Assembly: GCF_040954645.1 (NCBI RefSeq)
Contig: NC_092805.1
Coordinates: forward strand, 21,850,741 to 21,914,740
Length of the DNA: 64,000 nt
Source: Diabrotica undecimpunctata
Lineage: Eukaryota > Arthropoda > Insecta > Coleoptera > Chrysomelidae
Reading direction: 5' to 3'
The notes below the pieces were generated by a model that had not been told where the DNA came from, did not search any database, and saw nothing but the letters and a program-made list of their open reading frames with translations. Position numbers and translations under genes: made by a program. Positions 10,540 to 25,500 of this stretch are shown here, in pieces; position 1 is the stretch's first letter, and the number at the start of each line of letters is the position of its first letter.

Positions 10540-13500
10540 GTAAGTCATTTTTAAATCGTAAACGTTAAGAAAAATATGTAGTAAGATTTCTTTGGTTTGG
10601 AAATCTTCAAAGTATTTCGGGAATGATAAGTCCTTTTTGAGAATAATTCTCTCTCCTGTTGCCGACAAGAATGTAGCGTAGAATAGTTTTTAAATAATTT
10701 TAAACTGTCCTTGTTTTAGTGTAATGTTATGTACAATTTATGTTTAATATCATGTTTATTACATTCTGCGCTTGCTGGATAGCCCAAATTTGACGAAATG
10801 CCCCTGATGATGCTGTAGAAAGCGAAAGTACTTGGGCAAGATTTGATTATTAAAATTGTGCTCGATATTTGGCTTTAATTTTTCAAAGAAAGACATATTA
10901 TCAAGAGTTTTGAGGAAACGTGGACACAATATTTGAGGAATGGTACCGTTATGTTCATCTGTAAAAACTTGAGAAAAAATAACGATAAACATATCGAAGA
11001 TTAGAAGAACATAAAGACCCTTCAGCTTTTTGAAGTAATGGCATGGAGACTTTAGAAGATAAAGATGTGCGAATGTACCGATAAACTTTTTTACTATTAC
11101 CACTTGCAATAATAGATTCATCAAATTGTATTCTTTACTTTAGCAACGACTGTTTAACTCAATTAGAAAAATTACGGTGATCGAGAAAATCATCAAGGGA
11201 ACTAGTGAGTTTATTTGTTCGCCCAAGGCTTTCGCTTATATCGAATTAAGCGGGTAGCTGAGGGGTTAATCCAAGGTTTTAGTCGATTTAGTGGTCAGAA
11301 AGACCCACAGGACACTTCAAGTGTAGAAATTAATTGATCACCATTTCGAGTCTAAAATTGAAGGAATATTGTTGGCTCTAAACCTTGTAGGTTCAATTAT
11401 CAGTTGTATTAAATTTGAGTTCATGATAAAGTTTTTAAACAAATTTTGGGAATTTATAGTATCAGTTTTGGAAATAATGGGCCAGCTAATCTCTGTAAAA
11501 TTGAAATCTCCAATAACAATGAGATTTTCAAGTGATGATAATTCCTCAAGTTTGTCAATAAGTATATTGTCCTGACTACGTACTGCATCCGGAGGCCGGT
11601 ATATACAAACTATATTAAATATATAAGAGTTATTGGTAATAAGTAAGTGGATAATTTCTATACCTGGTACGTCTATTATTTTATTACTGATTTAAAAAAG
11701 TATTAGTAATTTTATTTGCTAAATAGATGCATAATCCTCCCCCTCGACGAGTACCACTGTCTCTATGACGTATAGTAAAATTATCAATGTTTACAATAGC
11801 ATCGGTATAGAAGAATTAAGCCACGTTTCTGTTAGGAGAATAATATAAGGTTTTAAAAGTTGAGCAGTACTTACAAATTCATTATCTTCTATTTGCTCCA
11901 ACCGTCTTTTCCCGAGTTCTGTATCTTAACTTCAGTGGAATCCAATTCGTGATTATTTTTATCATTTCTGGAGGTGTTCTTTCCATTATATGGCCTACCG
12001 ATTATAGACATCTTGTAATGTCTTGCAATTTCTTCTTCCAAATACAGATATGTTATGTCGATAAGTCATAAAAATAACGGTCATACAACAGCAACAAAAA
12101 CTAGAATATATTAATCGACAATAAGGCCAATATTGTCATAGACTGCGCAGTAACGCACCTAGAATTTGCCTCTGGGGGGGTTTTGGTTGATCACCAAAAT
12201 TTGTTTTATGGTGTTACCTCCATTTTGAGTCCTTAAAATGTGTAAGTAACAGTGTCGGAATATGGTCCTGGGGGGTGTTTAACCCCCAAACCCCCCCTCG
12301 GTGCGCCACTGAGACTGCGAAAAGAAGGCAGATACAACGAAAACACAAAGAAAAAAAATCAACATATAGAAATAATGATAGGAAGAAAACAGATCCGTTA
12401 GAATAGGAATCATCTAGGTTTGATCTGCATTTCTTATGTTATTTATAGTTTCTCCATTCACCGTAATACTTGCCACGATATCTTATGGAATTTAATGCCT
12501 CTAAAAATATATTCTAATCATAAATTGGCAGTAACTATATTATCATGCACCGTTGACTGTTTTTCATAATGTACTTACCTTCATAGACTTTTTAAATTCA
12601 AATCGAAAATTTTTTTTTTCATTACTAATTATGTATAAAATAATCAAAATCCTGTCTCAGTTGTTTATCCATAAATTTTGCGTATTTATTATTTATGAAA
12701 AGTCAAGGATTTCTGGTACTTTGTATAAAATTTCCTACAAAGCAGTAATATTAACATTTCTGTGAAAACCCCTGTTAAAATCGAACCAATTACCATGTCC
12801 GATCGATTTAAATTCTTAATTGTATATTTAAATGCTAAAATATTCAAAACAAAAGAACCAAAAAGAATTTGCAGATCTGAATTCCAAGAAATATAAATGC
12901 CATGTATATAGTTTATGTATTTTTAAGACGTTGTTTTATTTATCAGACGCACAAGGAAGGGTAATGAATGAAATCATAAAAAAATTCCTACTTGATAACG
13001 GATATCATTTAAGCGACAATGATAGTTAAAGTTCACTGGATTTTCTTTAATTTTTGTATTTACTCGTATATTTATTTTTATACAATGGGCTTTCGTACAT
13101 AACTATATATAACCTTTTTATTTTTCTAATTATATTCGAAATTTTCTAGTCAGGGGTCAAGTCAATGAAATCATATTCTCTTGCATTTTTTATTGACTTT
13201 TTCAAAGTGAGAAAATTGAGATTTTCAAACAGTACTTGTTAAAATAGAAGGAATGCTAAATTCGACACTCCTTTCCTCTCTTTCCAATGATCCTTCCGAT
13301 ATGAATCCGCCTAACAACTGCTCACTTCTTAATTGGCCGACCAATCAATTCAATCTTTGTACTGTAATCTCGTCTACCAGTAAACGAAAAACTCCAATTT
13401 CTTCAGCAATATTTCTGGAAATGTTGGTCTAAAGAATATGTTTCAGAACTTCAACAGAGACAGAAGTGGACGGTGAATCGTTCAAACCTTAAGGTAAATA

Positions 13501-16500
13501 CATTAGTTCTCATCAACGATCTCCAGTTACCATCCAAGAGATGGCTTATTGATGGAGTATGAGATCTTCATCCTGGAAATGATTGCGATGTCTTGTGAAA
13601 GTGCAGACTTCCAATTCTATTCTCCGCAAGGCAGTGTCAAATATATATCCCCTTCCGGTTGAAACGAACTAATAATATGAAAGTACACTTTTTCGAGTAG
13701 GTCACTCTATTTCACTTAAGATATATTTATTTTGTCATAACGTAATTGTTTTGAAAGTGTCACCATAGGGAAGTTTGGGCTTTATAAAGAAACAACTCCA
13801 TATAGGCTCCCTAGGTGCTCTACAGAGGACTTCGGCCAGTCAATTCAGAGTTTCCTCTGCGTTTCCATCCCAATTTGGTGGGTTAGTTAATTTCTCACAA
13901 ATAAAACTCGGTTTGGTGGTGAAAAGGTCCTAGCAAAAGTGTCTAAGGACAAGCAGGGAGCCCCGTGAAGGAGGCTCCCAGGGTGTAGGAGACCCTACAT
14001 GGGAGCCGGAGTAAGGCTAGGCTTGACTACCCATGGCTAGGAAAATGCACTCTTTTCATCGACGTGCTCGTTGCCAAACGTTACCCCTTTCAAGGTGAGC
14101 ATGTCTAAAATTCAAACCTCTTTAAATTACGCTCCAATCAGCGTAAGAGTGCCCGAATGGCCGCGTTGTAAATCATAAAAGAGACAAGAAGTTCAAACCA
14201 GCGCAAATATATAGTCCACCTTTCATGGTTTCTTCACATTCCTTCACTTAATAACGTCACTAACATATTTTCTGTTCTTCAGAATATAGTTTCCAAATGC
14301 TGCTAGACGGTATCTTTTAATTATACCAATCTTATACGGAACCTTTTTTTTCAGACGGGCTTCAGTTTTAGAAAATTATGGGCGTTCACAGGACCAGGGT
14401 TTCTGATGTCCATCGCCTATTTAGATCCCGGCAACATCGAAAGCGATCTACAAAGTGGAACCGTCGCCCAATATCGGTTGCTATGGGTACTTCTTAGTGC
14501 AACTCTTTTAGGACTTTTAATGCAGCGATTGTCGGCCAGACTGGGTGTTGTGACGGGTCTACATTTAGCAGAGATGTGTTATAGACAATATAGGAAAGTA
14601 CCGCGACTTATATTGTGGATAATGATAGAGATAGCGATTATAGGTAGTGATATGCAAGAGGTGATTGGTACTGCCGTGGCTATATACCTTCTTTCGAATA
14701 GAGTGTAAGTATAAATAGTTAAACTCTTAGATTTAAGATTCTATAAATGTATATAAACCATATACTATCTCATCATCATCATCCTGGCTTTACAACCCTG
14801 CGTAGGTCCTAGCCTCCTCAAGAATTTCTCTCCAGTCGTCCCTATCCATCCCTTTCTCCGCCAAGCACGTATTACCATATTTCTCATGTCTTCATCGATG
14901 TTATCAAGGAACCTTGTTCTGGGTCTTCCTCTTCGTCTCTGACCAATGGGTCTATCAAGGAGCGTTTTTCTAGCTAGGTCATTTTATTCCAATCTGCATT
15001 ACATGCCCTATCTACCTCAGACGTCCTATCTTAATATGTTTCACTGCTCCATAGATTCGTCTTAGTACTTTTCTTTTGAAACATACTAACATGTTTTCAT
15101 TATTTTTTGTTAGAGTCCAGGTCTCTGAACCATATGTTAGGACCATATATTATTGTTTTGTAGAGTTTTATTTTTGTATTTTTCGATATAATTGTGGATT
15201 TAAGGAGAATATTGAGCCCAAAATATATTAAACCCATTTTTGTAGCTGATTCTTTTAATGCTACATACGCCTCTCGTACAGCGTTTTCCGTTCTCCCAAC
15301 AATATTGATATCATCGGCATAGGCCAGGATTTGCACTGATTTATTATATATTGAACCAGTGGTTGTGATTTGTGACATATATATTACTTTTTCCAGAGAC
15401 AGATTAAACAGTATACGTTATTTGTTTTAATATGTTCAGACAGTGCCCCCTGAATTCGTACTCTACATAACTTTTTCAAGAGTTAGTTTTGTTAAATTTA
15501 CCAACTGATTTGGTATTTCTAGCTCTTTCATTGCTTTGAACATTTTTCTTCTATTCACAGAGTCGTAGGCTGCTTTGTAGTCTATAAATATGTGATGAGT
15601 ATCAATGCCATATTCCAGTTTTTTCTAAAATTTGTTTCAGGGGTGCAATCTGATAAATTGTCGATTTAACACCTCTGAAACCAGCCTGGTATTTTCCTAC
15701 TATTCGTTCTGCATATGGTGCCATACGGTGACATAGTACTGTGGAAAATATTTTATACGCTGCATATAGAAGCGTTAATTCCTCTGTGGTTAGAGCATTC
15801 AAAGATATATCCTTTTTTGTGTATCGTGCATTTCTTTTATAAGCTGCTGTAATGCCATTATGGTATCATGACCACTTTCTTTATATAGTTCAGCTGGGAG
15901 ATTATCTATTCCGGGTGATATGTTTCTGGCTAGTTTTTTAACTTCATCTTTAACTTCAAGAATCGTTAGTGGTTCCTCTTCCCTTTCGTCTGTTCCCCTT
16001 ACATCATCTCTTTCGTCTTCCAGGTTTTCTTCTTCCTCTATATGATGATAAGTGCCTGGTTATAGTATTCCACCCATCTATTCAATACATCTTTCCTTGT
16101 TATTACTAGGTCGCCATTCTGACTTCTGCATTGTCTTGTGATTTCCTTGAATTCTTTTCTGTTGATGTTAACTCTCTTATAGAATGCTCTGAATTCTTTG
16201 TCTCTGTTGAGGTTTTCTATATATTTAAGTTCCTTATTTAAGTGGTTTCGTTTTTTCTTTTGTGCATCATATTTCCTTCTCTTCTCTTTGTGTTGGTAAT
16301 TCTCTACAGTTGTTCTAGTTCCATATACTATCTTCTTCTTCTTCCTATGCCGTCCCCATTAACGGAGGTTGGCGACCACATTTTTAAAGGCTTCTCTATC
16401 TTTTGCAACGTGGAATAATTCGTCTACAGTCATGTTTGTCCAGTCTCGAATATTTCGCAGCCATGACTTCCTCTTTCTACCTATTCCCTTTTTGCCATCG

Positions 16501-19500
16501 ACTCTACCCTGCATGATGACCTGCAGAAGACTATATTTATTATTTCTTAGTATGTGTCCAAGGTATGCAGTCTTGCGTACTTTTATCGTTCTCAACAATT
16601 TTTTGTCTCGACCCATTCTTCTCAGCACTTCGTCATTGGTGACCCTGGCAGTCCATGGGATTCTCAACATTCTCCGGTATATCCAAAGTTCAAAGGCTTC
16701 AATCTTTTTAACTATTTGCGCTTTTAGTGTCCATGTTTCTACCCCGTACAATAGTTGCGACCAGACGTAACATTCAACAAACCTCAGTCTCAGCGCAATA
16801 TTCAGATTTTTGTCAGAGAACAATTGTTTGAATTTTAAGAACGCTGCCCTTGCCATTTCTATTCGTACCCGGATCTCTTGGTCTGGATCTAATTCTGTGT
16901 TGATGTAAGCTCCCAGATATTTATATTTTGTCACTCTCTCTATTTGCTGTCCACCAAGAGTTAGTTGTTCATTATTTATTGGACTCCTTGATACTATCAT
17001 AAATTTGGTCTTATCTGTGTTGATGTCAAGTCCCATTTGAATGCATTCACTATTTATTGCATCTAGTAAAGTTTGTAGATCTTCTATACTCTCAGCCATA
17101 ATTACCGTGTCATCTGCAAATCTCATGGTGTTTATGATTTCTCCACCAATTCTTATTCCCTCTTTTCTTTCCCATAAGGCTTTTCTGAATATGACCTGTG
17201 AGTACGCGTTGAAAAGCGTCGGAGACAAGACGCATCCTTGCCTAACCCCTCTCGCAATCGGTATATTATTTGTTTCTATATCGTTCACCTTTACTACTGC
17301 TTTCTGGTTCCAGTATATAGCCTTAATAAACTCAATGTCTTTTTTGTCTAAATTGATGTTTTTTAATTCATTTATTAACTTCATATGCTGCACTCGGTCA
17401 AAGGCCTTCCTAAAGTCTATGAAGCATACATATGCACTCTTGTTATATTCCCGACATTTCTGCAAGAGTACCGTCAACGCAAATAATGCCTCTCTTGTAC
17501 CCATGCCTCCTCTGAAGCCAAACTGAGTTTCATCTATCTGCTCCTCACATTTCTTATAAATTCGGTTTTGAACAATTTTCAAGAGAATCTTTAAAGGGTG
17601 GCACATTAGGCTTATCAATCTATAGTCATTACATGATTTGGGATTGTTGTTTTTTGGTAGAGGTAAAAATATCGATTTAAGCCGTTCTTCCGGGATGTTG
17701 CCCTCTACATATATGTGGTTGAGAATTCGGGTGAGTCTCTTTATATTACCGTCATCTAAGGCTTTTAACAGTTATACTATCTATATATACTATCTAAGTA
17801 ATACTATATATACTATCTAAGGGATAGAATTATGTGACAACACAAAGGGTAGCTTTATATTTTATTTGTCTTGTGCTGCATAGATCATTTTATGGACTCA
17901 ATGTTGAAAGAATCTCATAAGAGATCATGTAATAATCTTTGATATAGTCATTTGATGTGTTAATAAAAAAATATTAGTTAGGAGGTATACGATCATTAAA
18001 TATTGTGTTTATATGGGATTAAACCGCAATTGAGTGTAATAAAACTTATCATTAAGTTTCAAGTCTTAAAATTTAGTGTTGTATAAAAAAAAGAAACAAT
18101 GATCAAAAATTATAAAAATATTACGGGATGTACCCCTTTAAAAAGCACTAACACTGCACGACACAGGGTATATAAAATGTTAAAGAAAATTATAAATGAT
18201 AGCAGCCGTTTTACCCCTGTATAGTTCACCTTCTTTAAAATATTTAATATAGTTATTTAATCTGCAGTATTAAAGGCAGTACAAAGAAGTTAAAAACTGC
18301 GAATTCTTTGTTTTACTGTACTTGTTTCCACTCTAGACATTCTTGTTCTTTTAAATAGAATAAGGACGGTTTCTCCCATTGCTCTTTGGCAACCAAACGA
18401 AGAAGAAATTTTTACTCAAGTTGCAATGGACTAAACTCGAAATTACTAGTTTTAAGGACTCAAAACCCTTAGCACCCGGCGAAAACATGCCAGTATTACG
18501 GTCCCATTTGTTTGCTTGGTCGGTACTGAATCTTAATTCCCACACATCAACGAATTTTTAGCCGCAAAAATTCCCCCACGGGCTAAAAGTATTCCACTTA
18601 GCATGCCATTATCACCCGATCTTAATTGAAAACCAATTAAAAGATAATTTGGGCTGTTAAGATATTTAACAGCCCATTTAACTTTGTTAAGATAATTAAC
18701 TGTTTATTAATTTTAAGAGACACTCAAAGTTTGTTTTTACAGTTTAAAATTTTAAAACGCATTATATTAAGTGCATATTAGGAACTGTATAGATTTTTAA
18801 GGTATACAGGGTCGCATAAAAGTTACTGCTTTCTGTTACAATTAGAGTAATAATGGCATACGCGGGATTCTTTAACTGGAAAGATTCTCTTTCACCATAA
18901 AAATGCACCTGTCCCACAAAGCTTTTCGTAATGAGAATCTCTTTGGGACCAATGGGATTTGAAATAGCAGTTATTGCAAAGATTTTCAAGAAACCATATT
19001 GAACCAAGGAGAGTATATATTTAGAAGCAAATGCATGTTTTTAATAAAATGCATTTTTTATCTCTAGGCCAGGGGCTTGCTCACGTAGCATCATATTTAC
19101 CAAAAAACTGTTCGTAGAGCGTTTAGTCCCATAGTATTGTTGATTATCCCTAGTCCTTTTAGTTGTTTGCTTTTTTTTTCTTTGTACTTTTTTGCTTAAA
19201 AAATGTTTCAGAACTTTCTTCCAAAATTTCCTGTTCTTCATCGTTTTCGCCTAACATTTGATCTTATCTTCAATATTAAATTTTATACTGTCTCATTGAT
19301 CCACTGTTGATATTTTTTAATAGTATTTATTTCAAGGCATGAGTCTATTTTTTCCACTTTCTTGTTGATGTGCATAGTATGTAGCATATTGATGGTAGTT
19401 AAGATGGTTTACTTCTTTAAGTGTGTTTCATTAATTTGGATTTTCGTTCTTTGTTGCCCTACCCGTGTTTTATGCCTATTTGCAGTTCCTTTATTTTACG

Positions 19501-22500
19501 ACGCATATATCTTAATACATCTGGTATTATTTCCCAAAATAACTATTTTGAACTTAATTTTCTTAATCCATGCAGTTAAATATTTATTGTTTATGAAATA
19601 TCAAACCAAAAAATACCGTTTACGTAATAAGAAGATAAACATAGTTAATCTTAGGATTATTTGGTCGCTAAATTTTATACCTTGTTATTGTGAATCTCTA
19701 ACCTTGGGTTAAATATGTTTTACATATTTACATCTACAAATTTCCTACACAAGAAAATGGCAAATTTTGGAAGTAAGTTAAGATTTGAAATATAAATTAC
19801 TAATTTAAAAAATAGATCGATACTGTTCAGCTAATTATACAGGGGACAAAAAAGAACAATATGACTGTTTATACGAGGCTTGTGCAATTGAAACCCATCT
19901 TTGGTACAGAAAAAAATTATTGCTTCAATTAAGGCACATATCCCAATATTTCACTAGCCCATGTATATCCTGCTTAAATAATTGTTGCGGCTGTTGCTCG
20001 AAGAATTCTTTTACAGCATTTTGTACTTCAAAAGCAAAGATCGTTTGTTATCTAGCAACCAAGATACTGGAATTTTTGTACGGGTTCTATCTGTTTGTTG
20101 TAGATACGAATATTAATGTCGGTATTTGGTGCACGTGTAACGGCCATCACTTTTGTTTTATTTGTGTTTATATTCAGCCCCAAGCTATCTCCCTCTCTGG
20201 TTATGGCATTCAAAAGTCGTTGCAAACGATCAGCACTGTCCGCAATAATGACGGGGTCGTCTGCGTATCTTAAGTTGTTTACATATTCTCCGTTGATTTT
20301 TATTCCTTCTTCAATATTTTTGAGGGCATTTTGGATGATCTTTTCGGATTATATATTAAACAATAGTGGAGAAAGTACACAGCCCTGGCGAACTCCTCTT
20401 TTTATGGACATTTCTGCTGCCATACGATTGTCTATTTTAATCGACGCCATTTGATCCCAATATAGGTTTTTAATAAGGGACGCCGTGTTTTGGTCTATAC
20501 CATGTTGTGTTAGGGTTTCTATGAGTTCTGTGTGTTTTACTCGATCAAACGCTTTTTCCTAGTCGATAAAACAGAGAAACACGTCTTTTCGTTGATCTCG
20601 CTTGTTAAATACAACGCACAAATACAAGCAAATTGCCAAATACAGAGATCTTGAGACATAAATGAGGAGGCACTGGAGAATGGAAAACCAATTATCATCT
20701 CTACTATTGGTGTCATTCTGAAAAATAATCTTATAAACAACATGAAACAGCCGAGTCTTGATGAAAATCTGTACAAGACTATACAAAAGGTCTTGCTACG
20801 TCTTGCCACGTCCAGGTGCCTTCGAAAATTTTTGGATAATACAGAAATTGCTCTGCAACTGGATATGTCGCTCTGATGATACCTAATGAGGTTGAAATAC
20901 GTATAAGCGACTGGCGGATGCTCTGCATCGAAATTAAATCTAATACCGTTTTTCTGTTTTAGTTCTTTACTCTGTTTTGAGTACTAGAAACTGAATTCAC
21001 TAAGAATTTTTACCGTGATGAACGGTATGTGGAATGCAAATTATTGATTCCCTTGTCGATTAATTTATCAATATGTCTGCTTTGCAAGTTTTAGAAAACA
21101 CAGTGGTAAGAATTTGAATTCAGTTTTGTCTGTTGATGTTGCTGATTTACTGTTGTTTTTGGATAATACTTAGGGCTCGATAACATGGAAAGAGCTCAAT
21201 TCTTTTGATACTGTGAATTTTTACCTTGAGAGGAATTGAGAGCTGTATGGTTTAAATCTGGATAATTGGAATATTTTAGCTGTTTTAAAAACATGCCTTT
21301 TTATATCTAAACGATATTTATCAAAAATATGCCACTTCTACAGAATTGTGGCAATGAGAAGTGACATGACACAGCAGAGCTGCCAACAGACAGACATATT
21401 GCCCAGTGAAGTAAGGCATAGAAATTAATATATGTTCTATCATCTCATAGAATATAATAGCGTCTGAATAAAGGAATTTCAACTAAAATAAATGAAAATT
21501 GAAAATGAAAAATAAAGATTAAATAGGATATTTAGTTGATTGAAGAATTGAGCGCCAATTATTTTTAGAATAAAAATAGTAAAATGAAAGAAAAAGTTAA
21601 TAAATGAATAAAATCAAAAGAAAATCGTAATAAAATAATTATTAAAAGAAATTTACAAATTTAACCATTCTCAATGAATATTGTTAAAACTTTAATGACA
21701 CAATTATTTTACTTTTACCAAAACTTTGTATGTTATTATCTTTATTTCAATCTTAACATCCACATCTTTTTTTTTGTTTCAGAATACCAATTTGGGGAGG
21801 AGTTCTAATTACGATCATAGATACATTTACATTTTTGTTCCTCGATAAGTACGGCCTGAGAAAGTTGGAATCGTTCTTTGGCCTTCTAATCACAATAATG
21901 GGAGTTACCTTTGGATTCGAATACGTAACCTCAAAACCCAACGCTGTGGGTGTTTTAGAGGGTATGTTTATACCCTGGTGTAAAGACTGTGATAGTAGGG
22001 CATTGTTACAAGGAGTTGGAATTATAGGTAAGCATAATTGACACAACAATTACAATTGTAGTTAGTATATTTTTTGCATTCATCAAACATTTAAAACGAA
22101 AAGATTTTATTACTACAAACGATTTTTTATTTGTTTGCCTGTAATACTTATGTATGTAATATATACCTATTAGGTTTAATAATGTCACTTGTGTTGGCTG
22201 GTGACTTTTGTCAGACCCACACATGCTCAGGGTTTCGAATAAGGGCCAATATTTTTCCTTTCGAATAAATCTGAAAACTTCTACATTATGTCGGTTTAAT
22301 TTTAATCATTACTAACTTTAAAATGTAATTTAAATATTTTTATACCGGTTTGTGAGAGGCTTTTATGCAAGTACTCAATTTTTCACTGATGATGGTATGA
22401 TAGGATCTAAAACATTTTGAAAATTTTAATCCGTTTGGATGTTTTCAATATTTCAATATTTTAACAAATATACCAATTACACTAGAAGATTTTTTAGTTC

Positions 22501-25500
22501 ATTATAAAAGTTAATTAAATAATGGGTTATCATGGAATTAGTGGCAGTTATCCAGCATATTCTGATGTAAACTGTGTTAGAATAACTTTTATAATGATAG
22601 TTGTCTTTTTGAGAAAAATTCTTGTCCACGACAGTCATAACTAGATGAAAGTTTATCTGAAAATCTCTAACAGGTGATGTTAAGATTGGTAGTGGCATTA
22701 CATGATTTTCTGAAGTCTGCGGAGATTTTTATATCTCTTATAGTCTGGTGGAAGTCGTGGACATTGAAAGGTATTACATTGATCATGACTTACTCTATAA
22801 CCTAGATATTACAGACTCACATTGCACAGTTTTCATTATTTTAAAAACCAGCTTCTTTATTATATATTATCTGCTATATATTGGCTTATTCCCAAAATTA
22901 ATATTTCATTTTCAGGCGCTGTGATCATGCCCCACAACCTCTACCTCCATTCAGCGCTTGTAAAGTCACGAGCCATCGATCGAACAAAATCAGAGAAAAT
23001 TAGAGACGCCAATAAATATTACTTTATAGAAGCATGTATAGCATTGCTTGTTAGTTTCGTTATAAATGTATTCGTCGTGGCTGTTTTTGCTCATGGATTG
23101 TTCAAAACAACCAATAGGCAAGTGGTAAGTAGTTTATTACTTTAGATTATTGGATACATTATTTCGTCATGGTAACCATTCAGCCTCATTAAGGTTTTTC
23201 TTTTTTCTACCGTGAGATTTTAAACTTACTATACTTCATTCGGTATTATAATGACAATTTTGTACTGTGATAGGTTTACAAGCTGAGCCCATCTCAAATT
23301 GGCTTATGCTTCTACGCATCAATATGGAAGAATTGTGCATGCCACGATAAGAAGTAGCACAATCGAAAGAAGCCTACATTTTATGTTAGTTAGGATGTTC
23401 TTTTTAACATACGAGTAAAAGAAAACACTCTGTGTCAACTGACAAGTCATAGAAACATAATTTTAGTTTAAATTCTAATGGGCTTCATCAATACACAATC
23501 TAATTGGATACAATTGTCATAGCGCTTACGAATATTTCTAATTACATTTCTTAGTTGTTGGACAGTAATTTCTGCACAGTAATTTTTGCACATGCCTGTC
23601 GAATTCTTGCACCAAGTTCGTCTATGTCATTTGGGCGTGTTTGGTAAACGTTTTGTTTGATAATTCCCCAGAGGAAAAAGTCTAAAATTGTGAGATCTGG
23701 ATATCTGGGTAACCAATCTATCAACGGACTACCACAATATTTGCAGAGGTTTAAAAATTTTCATTAAGCTATTGATTCAGTTGTGGCGTAATAAACAGAA
23801 CATCCATTTAACTGCTTATTCAAATTTAATTGTTAATAGGACTCCTCAAAAAACACATTATAACATTTTGTTTGTGGTTTATTTTTTAATGTTTTTATTG
23901 TGTAGACACATGCAGAACAAGTACAAAATTGTGTGTGGAGTCAAGTGAAAAGGTATGTGGCTTTAAACAACATCGATTTTAAAGAAAAAATGGTAGAACG
24001 GTTGATAAAAGAAGCTTACCAACGCGTATCTAAAGAGCAGTGTATTATTATGTGAACCACGTCAAGAAAGTAGAAGAAAAAATGTTTGCGTAGGCAATTT
24101 GCAGGAAGATATTGAACCGGTGATAATTTATATAGGAGATGATTCAGAATTAACGATAAATATCTCAGATTTAATGCTACAGTACTATACAAACTACCAT
24201 ACACCTACCACTGTACTGACATGAGCTGTGCGATGTCAGACCAACACTGCATTCTAACTGTGGATTCTACTTTAGGAATTAAATTTTTACACACTTCAAA
24301 AATACTTTTCTTTTCATGGGTGCATGAAAATTGCATATGAAAACTGCCCTTTAAACTTTACTGACATTTAAAACGCATTTTGATTTTTGTCGATAAGACC
24401 CTCTGATCAAAGTATATCGATTTAGCGGAAAAATCGCTACAAGAATTTTCTATTTTGAATTAAGAAAAAGTATCGAAGTATGCCCTGGAAATTTGAATAA
24501 ACATTTTGAATTCTGTCCAGAAAGAAGTAAACCTTGTATTACATAACATTTGAAAAAAATTGTTAAAATCGGTTATAAACGTCAAATTTTATGACTGTTT
24601 CCAATCTAAATGGGTCACACTGTATATAGATCTATTTCAATACATTAAATTAACTTGAATCCAATTATAGGTGATTCTAAGTACCTCGCTGCTCGAGTGT
24701 ATGAGCACTACGTATGAGTGTATGGTGGTCCTACAGTATATATCAGGAGCACCACTTAAGTACAGTCTAAAGGTTGCCATATACGCTACGATAAATCGAC
24801 AACGATTTAACAAACTGTACAGTTGGTCGTTCATTCCACTACCATACACGCTACAATAACTAGTTGCGATTTAACGGTACCGTTAAAACTGTATAGTTCT
24901 CTTCATATCAATAATCAACAATTTTCATGTGTAATTTTCATTGTTTGCGTTAGCGGTCGTGGCATTAATATTTGCCTTGAAAAAGATAAAAAAGTGGAAA
25001 AACCGTAGCATCTGGTGTATAGACTGGCTGATGAACGGAGAAGTTTATTCTTATGTGAATTTGTTGAAAGAATTAAAAATGTTTCCAAAATATTGGCATA
25101 ATTTTCCAAGAATGGGTAATGAGACTTACTTACAACCGCTGTCTATGGTAGCGCCAATAATCTAAAAGAAAGATACTGTTATGAGAACTGCTATTATATG
25201 AACATACACATATCGATAAAACTGCGTAGTTCCTCTGATTCCGATAAATCTTTTGACATTTTTGTACTGTTCCGTTCGACGGTACCGTTTTTAAAAATCG
25301 TAGAAAACTGTGAAGTTTTACCCCATACACGTAGTGATTATCGGTGTAATTTGAACGGTACAGTTAAATCGTAAGATTTATCGTAGTGTCTATGGCGTCT
25401 TTAAAATCACTAAGTCTGACACACGTGACAGATATTAATAGGAACCCAGAGCTTGACTTCAAACCAAGTACTATGCCCATAAATACAAGCACTTGCTCGC

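Noticed and set aside
10759..11124. 121-residue minus-strand open frame
   Set aside because: Part of a LINE region between its endonuclease and RT parts (contains [12 protein letters not shown]); not a separate host gene.
14150..14195. Possible tRNA
   Set aside because: A-box and B-box-like words are present, but no acceptor stem or anticodon arm can be drawn.
17041..17526. 161-residue plus-strand open frame
   Set aside because: Shadow of the LINE B RT frame on the opposite strand.
19041..19241. Basic 66-residue minus-strand frame (Lys/Arg-rich)
   Set aside because: Low complexity, no splice or family support.
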